A stretch of 64,000 nt of DNA from Stomorhina lunata (Eukaryota > Arthropoda > Insecta > Diptera > Rhiniidae): contig OW121742.1 in the NCBI GenBank assembly GCA_933228675.1, forward strand, positions 15,392,489-15,456,488, given 5' to 3'. Under the pieces are notes generated by a model. The model had not been told where the DNA came from and did no database searches. It was given only the letters and a program-made list of their open reading frames with translations. Positions within the stretch are counted from its first letter, which is position 1; every line of letters starts with the position of its first letter. The position numbers and the translations under genes are program-made. Of the stretch, positions 10,941 to 21,309 are shown piece by piece.

Positions 10941-12228
10941 CACGAGTAGAAAATTTTTTATCAAAAATTTTTCTATAGAAAATTTTTTATTAAAAATTTT
11001 TCTATAGAAAATTTTTTATCAAAAATTTTTCTATAGAAAATTTTTTATCAAAAATTTTTCGATAGAAAATTTTTTATTAAAAATTTTTCTATAGAAAATT
11101 TTTTGTTAAAAATTTTTCTACAGAAAATTTTTTATTAAAAATTTTTTCTATAGAAAATTTTTTATTAAAAATTTTTCTATAGAAAATTTTTTATTAAAAA
11201 TTTTTCTATAGAAAATTTTTTATTAAAAATTTTTCTATAGAAAATTTTTTATTAAAAATTTTTCTATAGAAAATTTTTTATAAAAAATTTTTCTATAGAA
11301 AATTTTTTATTAAAAATTTTTCTATAGAAAATTTTTTATTAAAAATTTTTCTATAGAAAATTTTTTATTAAAAATTTTTCTATAGAAAATTTTTTATTAA
11401 AAATTTTTCTATAGAAAATTTTTTATTAAAAATGTTTCTATAGAAAATTTTTTATTAAAAATTTTTTATCAAAAATTTTTCTATAGACAATTTTTTATCA
11501 AAAATTTTTACATAGAAAATTTTTTATCAAAAATTTTTCCATAGAAAATTTTTTATCAAAAATTTTTCCATAGAAAATTTTTTATCAAAAATTTTTCCAT
11601 AGAAAATTTTTTATCAAAAATTTTTCTATAGAAAATTTTTTATTAAAAATTTTTTATCCATATTTCTATAGACAATTTTTTTTATCAAAAATTTTTCTGT
11701 AGAAAATTTTCTTACAAAAGTTTTTCTGTAGAAAATTTTCTTACAAAAGTTTTTCTGTAGAAAATTTTCTTACAAAAGTTTTTCTATAGAAAATTTTTTA
11801 TTAAAAATTTTTCTATACAAAACTTTTTTTTATAAAAAATTTATCTGTGAAAATTTTTTTATCAAAAATTTTTCGATAGAAAATTTTTTGGATCGAAGAT
11901 ATCTAAAAATCTAAAATTATATTATATTTATAAAAATATTCCCAATGTTTGCAAAAAATAATAGTGTCGTGGCAACAATATTCGAGATTATATTTCTTTG
12001 TTCTCTCGAACAATGTATATTGTTGCTATAAATTGGATTTTGATTTGTTTCTTGCCTATTTTGTTTTTGTCTTTACTTTAACAAAGCGGCACCAACCAGC
12101 TCTGTTAACATCTAAATTCCAACTGAATGACTTTAATACTCATTTTCACTAGTTTTATTAATGATCGTGGTATTTACGAAAATTAAAAAAAATCATCGGC
12201 TGCTGGCGGTATGGGCTGCCTACTCCTG
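10941..12228 (+). mobile_element. hAT-like non-autonomous element carrying a minisatellite inside
   Basis: The left end is CACGAGTAG and the right end CTACTCCTG (8 of 9 inverted). Both flanks carry the identical octamer CTCATATC, at 10933-10940 and 12229-12236. The 8-bp duplication fits hAT, although the terminus starts CASGAG rather than CAGGG. The interior is a family I minisatellite (about 10950-11895) followed by a unique module (about 11938-12228). Inverted partial copies of the module at 55834-56110 and 56551-56707 again adjoin the same type of array. No transposase is present. The open frame at 11949-12152 and its counterparts in the other copies are conserved only as DNA and contain breaks; I do not regard them as a gene. 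Confidence 0.85.
10950..11895 (+). repeat. Minisatellite array, family I, 29-bp unit
   Basis: About 32 units alternate AAAAATTTTTCTATAG with AAAATTTTTTATT (29 bp together). Within each, TTTTTCTATAGAAAA is almost self-complementary. The middle (about 11150-11450) is near-perfect. The two ends diverge, with TTATC variants on both sides and a CTTACAAAAG sub-variant repeated at 11700-11785. This gradient, clean centre and eroded edges, is typical of unequal exchange. The unit length is not a multiple of three and it does not encode a repeated peptide. Confidence 0.95.
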
Positions 12229-12236
12229 CTCATATC

Positions 12237-13162
12237 AATAAAATTATGGAGTAATGCTTTGTTTTTTTCTTACTTTTTTAAGAGCGACTTTCTATGCCAG
12301 ATTTCCTATTCTCCATATTCTTATAAATTTTTTAACATCATTTGTTATTCATCAAGGAAAAACGATCAAAATATTCCACTAGACCATGTTTGCTGTTTTC
12401 GAGATATAAATATTTTTTTTTCGAAAACAAAGTGTTTTCTTACGACTAAGATTCAAGTAACCGAAAAACGGCATGCCCTATTTAACAAGTGAAAAAATAA
12501 CAAAATTTGGCGACCAGTATTTTTTAAGTTGTATAAGTTGTATTTTTTAATCCACTCAACAGTTACAGAGATATTCTACAATTTATACCAAAAAAGTTGT
12601 TTTTTCAAAATTTTTTTGCTTTGCACAAAATCATAAAAATATAAATAACATCAGATATTCTATTCTTTTCCTCAACAAAAGGAGGGAATATTTTTTTCAG
12701 CGCAACTTTTGTTTTCTAAAACGAAAGTATTTATTATGAACGAAATTTTTTCGGTGTAAATTTGTTGATATCTCTAAAAAGACTAAGCGGCTTAAGAAAA
12801 CTTTCAGCACGACTTAAAGATAAAATTATTCTTATATTTCGGTTTTTTTTTTTATTAGCTCATTATAATCAGTTGTTTTTGATTTATATATACACTATTT
12901 GCACAAAACCTGTTTTTCCGAAATAAAATTATATTGAAAATTAGAGCCAACCAAAAAAAAAAAAAATTGAGACTCTCGGATTAAGTAGACTAAAGTTATA
13001 TCAACAAATCTCGTGCCGCAAAATCTTGTTGATCTGTGTTATTCAAGCAAAATAATCGAAATTATGTATCAAGTTGTATACCCAATATATCAGACCGAAA
13101 TCGGAAGCTTCTCGACTACGTACCAGGAAGACACACCAGACATTCCGTTTTTGGATTCAATT
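12237..13162. other. AT-rich non-coding DNA, nothing specific seen
   Basis: No recognisable gene. The stretch at about 13000-13160 is less AT-rich and has overlapping open frames (13013-13213, 13036-13257). It has no domain I know and runs directly into the Helitron-like repeat; it may be remnant mobile DNA. Confidence 0.45.
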
Positions 13163-13936
13163 TTTATACCCTTCACCACTATAGGTGGAAAGGGTATTAT
13201 AATTTTGTGCTGATGTATGTAACGCATAGAAATAATTGTCTTAGACCCACTTTTTAGTATACCAATAGGCTTAGAATCACTTTCTGAGTCGATTTAGAGA
13301 GAGTCCGTCTGGACGGCTGGCTGGAACCCCATGTAATCAAAGTACAGGTGCAATTCTAAAGATAATTTGATGAAATTTGGCACAGATCATTTTTTTGATA
13401 GTGGGACCATGGCTATTGAAATTCGTCAAAATCGGTCCATTATTTATGGTACCTCCCATAGGTCCCACTTCCCGGAATTGATATATTGGCCACAAATATC
13501 AATATTTTTTCATGAAATTTAAAAGAAATGCTGCTTATGTAAAAAAACACTACACCAAATTTCGTTGAAATTGGTCCACAATTGACCACGGCTCCAATAC
13601 AAACTTTTCTGTCAAAATGCACTAAATGGGACAAAAATCACTAAAACGCTCGTAAATCTGAAAATAATGAGAATTTAAAGTTTATTTTTTGCATAGATAA
13701 TTTTTGTAGCAACTGTAATCAATTTCGGTCTAATCGGTCCACATTTGACCTTACCTCTCATATAAGTTCAAATGACGAAAATAGCTTAAATATATAAGTT
13801 TTTAGAAAATGTTTATATGAAGGCAAAATTTAGCATTATTTGTCTTTATACAGAAAAAAGAACACCTTCGACCTTAGTGGTGAAGAGTATCGTATGGTCG
13901 GGCTTGGCCGACTATAGCACTTTTTTACTTGTTTTT
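13163..13936 (-). mobile_element. Helitron-like (DINE/mini-me-like) interspersed repeat, copy A, intact
   Basis: Read on the minus strand it starts CAAGTAAAAAAGTGCTATAG, then a hairpin (GTCGG, CCAAGC, CCGAC). It ends in a second hairpin-like palindrome, ACCCTTCACC...GGTGGAAAGGGT (13168-13195), followed by TATAA. An internal GAGTCGATTTAG...GTCCGTCTGGACGG stretch recalls the GTCC-type tract in fly mini-me/DINE elements. It is non-coding and about 774 bp. It aligns almost end to end, in opposite orientation, with 36554-39275 once the Transib insertion there is removed. Family assignment is inference; repeat status is direct. Confidence 0.85.
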
Positions 13937-14220
13937 ATAGATTTATGAGTGAAAAGTTTCTGAAACCTAATATTTCCGACTTCCCATCACTTTCCTAGAT
14001 CCATCACGAATCAATGCAAACCTAAAGGTCATTATTAGTCAGGTGATATAAGTTAGTCAAATATAAGAAAAGCTAGTTTTGTCTTAAATTATATCGAGTA
14101 TTCAATATGGTATATTGTCAGTAACCGCACAATAAGAGTTGTTATAGGTAGGATCTTAGACAGTTGTTTTAATCAAATATTTCCCTATCATAACAAGTTA
14201 AATGACTTTACGAATGAAGT
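13937..14220. other. AT-rich non-coding DNA between two elements
   Basis: No feature seen. Confidence 0.5.
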
Positions 14221-14224
14221 TTAA

Positions 14225-14831
14225 AGCTACGGTCACATTGATTAAACATTTAATCGAAATTATCAAATATTTAATCCTCGTAGTCTGACCACAAAATATT
14301 TTTGAGGTTCAAACAAGAAACATGTTGATTTGAACAAAACAAAATCATTTGCCAGCAAATAAAAATTTTCCTAATGTGACCACGCAAGAGCAAATATTTT
14401 TATTAAATTTTGATCAAATAATTATTTAATCTTACAACATTTTTGTAACATCAAACAGGGGCAAATAACAGCTGAGCATTTCTATTGTTTACTATTCAAA
14501 CAGAAACAACAACATCAAATTTAAGAAACAACAACATCAAATTTGAGAAACAACAACATCAAATTTGAGAAACAACAACTCAAGTATGAGAAACAAATTG
14601 CTAGATACACAATTTTGTTTTGAAAAAATTTGATCAAATATTTTTTTAATCTTCACTGTGACCATAAATAAAACTTGTTTTTTTGTTTATACTTTGAACG
14701 TATTTTTTCTGTATTTTATCAAATAAAAATCAAATAAATGTGCAAGTGTGACCACAATTTTTTTATTATATTGTTTTGACAATATTTTACTCAAAATATT
14801 GATTTAAATGTTTAATGAGTCTGACCGTACC
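14225..14831. mobile_element. TIR element (MITE), 607 bp, flanked by TTAA
   Basis: The termini are imperfect inverted repeats of about 27 bp sharing TACGGTCA and ATTAAACATTTAA, at 14228-14253 and about 14804-14829. TTAA stands at 14221-14224 and 14832-14835, a likely 4-bp target duplication as in piggyBac/Kolobok-type elements. The word GTGACC or its complement recurs about six times inside (for example near 14387, 14657 and 14749). A short 22-bp tandem repeat sits in the middle. No coding capacity. Confidence 0.75.
14503..14594 (+). repeat. 22-bp tandem repeat, four copies
   Basis: Units of GAAACAACAACATCAAATTT plus two bases, three nearly identical and the fourth diverged (AACTCAAGTATGA). 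It lies inside the TTAA-flanked element and may be an early internal amplification. Confidence 0.85.
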
Positions 14832-14835
14832 TTAA

Positions 14836-16554
14836 GTGTGATTGTAATTCAAATAAAAGACCATTTTCTTCTCCATTAGTAAAAAGACCTCTGATGCTAC
14901 TTGTCTTTTAAATATACAAACATTATTGTTTTATAACGTCAAAATCAGGTATGTGCTTAAATACATATATCCTTAATAACCTCTATCATCGACCCTTTCA
15001 CAAAACTTTTCGACTGTATTCTAGACAAACACCTCAAAGTGGTGACTGGGCTTAAAAGGAGGTGGTGATAAGATAAAGGAAGTTCCGAAGGATGGTGTCG
15101 TTTTTTGACAACTTTTAAAATGAAATAAATAATAATGGCTACCAAACAATAACCATTGGCATGGGATCAATGAAGTAGAAGTTACCAATAAAAAAAAAAA
15201 AACTTTTTGTAATGTTTCGAAGTTTCGTGCTAAGTAAAAAAAGGAAAAGTGATGACAGCTACTTTTTGCTGTTGTAGTTGTTAATAAAAATGCTCATTGA
15301 TGTTGCCTTTTTTTTGGTCTTAAACATGCAATGAATTTCCATTGAAATGAAAGAAGTCAAAAGCAAAAACTTACATATATAAAAGTATAAAATTTTATAT
15401 AGAAAAAAAAACTGAACAATAATAATAAATAAATACTCAACATTCAATACCGACACATGTTTAACTCCGGGAATGAAGCATGACGAAAACAAATGGAAGA
15501 AGTGTTCAAAATTTACAAACAAAAAAAAAAGAAGTAAATCGGAAGAGGGAACAATAAGGAAAAAAAGCGAAAAAAATTTGCAGTGTTCTATCAATAAATT
15601 GACAATTGTTGTTATTACTTTTGAAGCAATCGGGTAATGTCAATACAAATGACAGTTGTTGTAATTAATACTGACAACCATTTAATTTATGGGCAACTAA
15701 GAGTGACACTTTAACATACACTCTGACACATGAATACAACTCAAAGGCTCGTTCTCTCACTCTTAACTCATACGCGAAAAGTTTTTGCACTTAACTTAAC
15801 AAATACATAAATATAACAAAATACATATACAAATATACATAAATACAATCAATATTTTAAGTTATATGTATATATAGGAACAGATAGAGATACATAACAT
15901 ATGTAGATACATGCATATAACTTATTTTAAGTGATGACAGGATACTCTTCGTTTTTGCCACAAATAAAAAGGAGGGCGGACATATTTTCATTTTGGCCTT
16001 TTCTTTTTATTTATACACGAGAAGTATTAAGTAAGTATTATATTCATTTTGGTGTTGCAGCAATTTAATGCAAAAATACAGGAACAACAAAAAAAAATTG
16101 GTAACAAAAAACCAAAAGCCAAGTTTAGTCAAAGTGTGTAAAAATAGTATGACTGAATAATAAGAAGTGGAAAAAGATTATACAATTAGTGTGCCAACAC
16201 TTGTTAACAAGCTGTTTTTATAACAATCACGCCTAAAGCATGTTGCCATAATAAACGATTTTCAATCTACATTTTTTCCCCAGTTATTCTCGTTGTTGAA
16301 ATTACAAAAAACCTCAACAGAACAAAAAAAAACAACAAAGCTCCAAAGGAAAAAAAAAAAATAAATTGTGATGAATATAAACCTAAGATTATCTGGGAGA
16401 CCCTTTTGTTGTTGTCTGCTGCAGCAATTGTTATGATTTTGCTTTCCTTTGTATTCATATAAGTTTCGAATTTAAGAACTGAAATAAATTTTGTCAGCTT
16501 TGGGTTCTGAAATTTTGAGGTACGCATGGTTCGAGCAAAGATATGTGATCCTCT
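14836..16554. other. AT-rich non-coding DNA, nothing specific seen
   Basis: Contains ATACATA-rich low complexity at about 15790-15920 and A-runs. The open frames on the minus strand at 15259-15594 and 16267-16527 are Phe/Leu/Ser-rich with no domain, and I do not call them. Confidence 0.5.
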
Positions 16555-18239
16555 GAAGGATCTGTTTTGATTTTTTGATAAAAGCCTTAATTTTTGAATA
16601 AAAAAATATTTTGTAAAAATTTGAGTTTTTGGTAAAAAGTTAAACTTTGGAACAAAATGTAAAATTTTTAGTCTATGAAAATTTTAGTTTTTATTAAAGC
16701 TTTTGTGAATTTTAGAGAAAACTATAATATAAATTTCATGTTCTAGACATAATTAGGATTTTTAGTCAAATGTTAAAATTTTGGTAAAAAATATTTTTTG
16801 ATAACCATTTTAAGTTTTTCTTCGTTTAAAAAGTTCGAAGTTTTTCACCCGCAGTCAATACAAAAATAAGCCTTATAAACGAAAGGAAATTTTTTTTTAT
16901 AATTAAATTTTTCTTAAACAATTTTTTCGTATAAATATATTTTTAACAAACATTTTTCTATGGAAATTTTTTTTATTGAAAATTTTTCTACAAAAAATAT
17001 TTCTATTAAAAATTTGTCTGTAGAAAAATATTTTTATCAAAATCTTTTATATAGAAAAAAATTTTTATCAAATTTTTTTCAACACCAAAATATTTCGATT
17101 TTTATCAAATATTTTTCAACACAAAAATATTTTGATCGAAAATTATTCTATAGCAAAAACATTTTTATCAAATTTTTTTTATTTATAGAAAAACATTTTC
17201 GATATTTTTTTAAAGAAAAATATTAAAAAATTTTCTATGAAAAAGCTATCGGAAATTTTTCTATAGAAAAACATCTAAAATTTTTTTATTAAGAAATTCG
17301 AAAATTTTTCTATAGAAAAAATTTTTTTAGAATCAAAAATATTTTTATCAAAATCTTTTCTATAGAAAATAAATTTTATCAAAAATTTTTCCACACAAAA
17401 ATATTTTGATAGAAATGTTTTTTATCAAAATTGTTTCTATAGAAAATAAATGTTATCGAAAATTTCTCCATACAAAAATATTTTGATCGAAATCTTTTCT
17501 ATAGGAAATTTTCAGAATTTTTACCGAAAATTTTTTCTATAAAAAAATATCGAATATTTTTCCATACAAAAATATCGAACATTTTTTTATATGAAAATAT
17601 CGAAAACTTTTTTATAGAAAAAAATAATTTTAGAAATGTTTTCTATATAAAAATATTTTTTTTATAAAGAATATATTTTATATTTTCTATAGACAACAAA
17701 TTTCGTTGAAAGTTTTTCTACACAAAAATATTTGTACCGAAATTTTTTTAATAGAAAAATTTTTATAATTTGTTAATAGAAAAATTTTAAAATTTTTTTA
17801 TAGAAAAATTAAGAAAATTTTTTTATAGAAAAATGTTAAAAATATTTCTATAGAAAAATTTCGAAAATTAAAAAAAAAAATGTTTTCAATAGAAAAATTT
17901 TCAATATTTTTCTATAAAAAAATTTTCGATGTTTTCTATAAAAAATTTTTCCCCAAGAAAATAATTTTAGATATTTTGGTATAAAAAATTTTTCAAAATT
18001 TTTCTGTAAAAAATTTTAGGAAAAAATGTTTTCAAATATTTTCTCTACAGGATAATATTTTACCGAAAATTTTTCATAGCAAAGTTTTGAAAATTTTTCT
18101 ATAAAAAAATATCTAAAATTTTTCTCTAAGAAAATATCGATTTTTTTTATAGAAAACGTCGAAAATTTATCTATGGAAAACATTTTTTTATAAAAGTTTT
18201 CTATAAAAAAAATATTTTTTTTTTTAAATTTTTCTGCAC
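16555..18239. repeat. Minisatellite array, family I, degenerate flank
   Basis: Diverged units with TTTTTCTATAGAAAA, AATATTTTGATCG and AAATTTTTATC words, 20-40 bp apart, with many indels. It passes without a break into the homogeneous block at 18240. The open frame at 16960-17226 is translated repeat DNA. Confidence 0.85.
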
Positions 18240-19412
18240 AAAAACATTTTGATCGAAAATTTTTCTATAGAAAAATATTGAAAATTTTTCTATAGAAAAA
18301 TATTGAAAATTTTTCTATAGAAAAATATTGAAAATTTTTCTATAGAAAAATATTGAAAATTTTTCTATAGAAAAATATTGATAATTTTTCTATAGAAAAA
18401 TATTGAAAATTTTTCTATAGAAAAATATTGAAAATTTTTCTATAGAAAAATATTGAAAATTTTTCTATAGAAAAATATTGAAAATTTTTCTATAGAAAAA
18501 TATTGAAAATTTTTCTATAGAAAAATATTGATTATTTTTCTAAAGAAAAATATTGAAAATTTTTCGATAAAAAAATATCGAAAGTTATTCTATAGAAAAA
18601 TATTGAAAATTTTTCTATAGAAAAATATTGAAAATTTTTCTATAGAAAAATATCGAAAATTTTTCTATAGAAAAATATGGAAAATTTTTCTATAAAAAAA
18701 TATGGAAAATTTTTCTATAGAAAAATATGGAAAATTTTTCTATAGAAAAATATGGAAAATTTTTCTATAGAAAAATATGGAAAATTTTTCTATAGAAAAA
18801 TATGGAAAATTTTTCTATAGAAAAATATGGAAAATTTTTCTATAGAAAAATATGGAAAATTTTTCTATAGAAAAATATCGAAAATTTTTCTATAGAAAAA
18901 TATTGAAAATTTTTCTATAGAAAAATATTGAAAATTTTTCTATAGAAAAATATTGAAAATTTTTCTATAGAAAAATATCGAAAATTTTTCTATAGAAAAA
19001 TATCGAAAATTTTTCTATAGAAAAATATCGAAAATTTTTCTATAGAAAAATATCGAAAATTTTTCTATAGAAAAATATCGAAAATTTTTCTATAGAAAAA
19101 TATCGAAAATTTTTCTCAAGAAAAATATCGAAAATTTTTCTCTAGAAAAATATCGAAAATTTTTCTATAGAAAAATATCAAAAATTTTTCTGTAGAAAAA
19201 TATCGAAAATTTTTCTTTAGAAAAATGTCGAAAATTTTTCTTTAGAAAAATATCGAAAATTTTTCTATGGAAAAATATCGAAAATTTTTCTATAGAAAAA
19301 TAATGAAAATTTTTTAATAGAAAAATATTGAAAATTTTTTAATAGAAAAATATCGAAAATTTTTTTATAGAAAAATATTGAAAATTTTTTCTATAGAAAA
19401 ATATCGTAAATA
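18240..19412. repeat. Minisatellite array, family I, 25-bp unit, highly homogeneous
   Basis: About 46 near-identical 25-bp units: AAAATTTTTCTATAG, then AAAAATATYG. The core TTTTTCTATAGAAAAA is a perfect 16-bp palindrome. Units fall into contiguous blocks by one variable position: ATATTG (about 18250-18650), ATATGG (about 18670-18865), ATATTG again (about 18895-18965), then ATATCG (about 18970-19285). Block structure of this kind indicates repeated local amplification of single units. Confidence 0.97.
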
Positions 19413-21266
19413 TTAACATTCTGAAGAAACCGGTTGAATAGTTAAAAAGTTATTTTTCAAAAAATAAGAATTTTTATGATAAATTGATTAAATTAAGCAG
19501 CTGGGCCATTGCTTCTTAAATTGATTAATTTTTTATCGATTGTAGGGTCAATTGTATTCGTTTTCATAAAAATTCATATGTGAAGCAATTTTATCCTCTT
19601 TTTTACATTATTTTTTTTCTTGAGTAGGATTTTTGTTGAGTGCATTTTGTTTTCTACATTTCATTTTGTTAAAGATTAACAAAGATTTCTATTTGCTGAT
19701 AAAAATCTTCAACACGCAGAAACAAACAAACGAACAATTGACCGCCAAACCCACCATCACATCATATCATACATTTAATATTCTTACACTTCTTTTATGT
19801 GTTTTCCTGACATTCACCCTTTACCACCACCTTTTTTGACCAAAAGAAGAAAAAAAAACCATCACCACTGCCCAAGTCCGATCTATCCTGTTTAAGAACA
19901 AACAAAATAAAAATCTTTTTTTTTTTTTCAAGTTGCAGTTCGTTCTATGGATGGACATGATGTTTTACAAACGTTTTGTTGTAGGATTTGTTTTTCGATT
20001 TTAAATTTAAAAGGTATTTTTTTTTTCAATATCTGCTGTTTGGTTTGACATCCTTCTTCCTGTATTGGTTTATGCACTCTGGGTTTTATTTTTATTTTTT
20101 TTTTTCATTTCTCTGTGTAGAAAACAAACGAAGAAGATTTTGGTAAATCTGTCCGCAGGTTTTTTTTCTTTTCTGCGGCATTGGTCATTCCTGCCTGTCA
20201 GTTGGAACAATTGAATGTTTGGCTGTTTGTAAAACACCTTCGGTTTTTATTTCAAATGTTACCGAAACTGAAACCTTTACTGAAATTTACTTAAACAAAT
20301 ATTGAACTTAACAAAAGAAAGGGACGACGGTAAGGCATAAATGGCTTGAATGGTTTATGGCGGTCATTGTAGGACCTTCTTTTATATATAAGAGTATAAT
20401 ATTACAATGAAGGAGAGCGTTAAAAAAAATTAAATAAATAATTGAAGAAGACTTGAAAATAAAATTGTGAACACAAATTTTTATAATGAAAATTTTTTAT
20501 AAGGCCGGAAATAATCCTGAATGTAAAATTTGATTTTATATGGAAATTTCCATTTACTACATAAATATAAACACAAAAATCCACATCCTTTTCAACAAAT
20601 CCATCCTTGTCAAGGATTACTCCATTATCCAAGTGTTGGTTAAGGTATTACATACTGTCAACATACTTCCTATATCAATAACCGTGATTTTAAATTCACG
20701 TGAGTTTGCCGAAGCTTAATTTAGTTAACCTTTCGTGGCCTAAAACCCAAACATCTAAGTCTTTTGATACACATGTAAGCAATGGATTTTTCTTTTTGCT
20801 GTAACACTCATCCAAACACCACCAATTCAAACACTCATCCAAACTCTTATCCCAGCATTCATCCATATATTTATGCCGCTTCAGTTGATTGCAAATGAAT
20901 CCTTTTTATTCTAAAAGGCTTTTTTGTGGAATTGTCTCTACGAATAAATTTAGCCATGAAACTAACATACTCTCATAAGTACTACACTCGCACAACTCTT
21001 GGCGTTTGATAATGTAAAAAAAATGTTAAGAAAACAAAGACAAAGCTTCCCTTTACGGAATTTTGGGCACCTATTTATTTAATTTCATACATACGTAGAT
21101 ATTCATACACATATATACGAGGTCATTGTTAGTACAATGAAGAAAAATGTATGGCAGCGAAAACATGAACATTTTGTAGGAAAACAGAAGAATACCGAAA
21201 AACAGAATAAACCGAAACCGCCACAGGCTATTAGAATTAACAACACAAGAGAAAATCTTTGGCAGT
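19413..21266. other. AT-rich non-coding DNA, nothing specific seen
   Basis: No gene seen. Contains T-runs and a short duplicated phrase AACACTCATCCAAAC at about 20803-20842. Small open frames at 19633-19839 and 20420-20632 (minus strand) have no domain. Confidence 0.5.
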
Positions 21267-21309
21267 TACACTCGAAAAAGGATTTTTTTAGATTAAAAAA
21301 TTTCTATAC

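Noticed and set aside
10950..11895. Regular repeats that might be taken for a CRISPR array
   Set aside because: Units are contiguous with no unique spacers, the DNA is eukaryotic, and there are no cas genes.
11949..12152. A 67-codon frame that reappears in related form at 55791-56105 and 56490-56702 on the minus strand
   Set aside because: Similarity follows the DNA of a repeated element. The frames diverge or end at different points, and the third copy runs into array sequence. I see no sign of selection on protein.
15259..15594. 111-codon minus-strand frame
   Set aside because: Phe/Leu/Ser-rich translation of A-rich DNA with no domain, no neighbours and no supporting signals.
16960..17226. 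Open frames inside arrays (also 21620-21805, 23191-23385, 28449-28691 minus, 32654-32938, 44946-45140, 56757-56987 minus)
   Set aside because: They translate the minisatellite itself. Unit lengths of 25, 29 and 31 bp shift the frame at each copy, and the peptides are Phe/Ile/Lys/Tyr-rich without domains.
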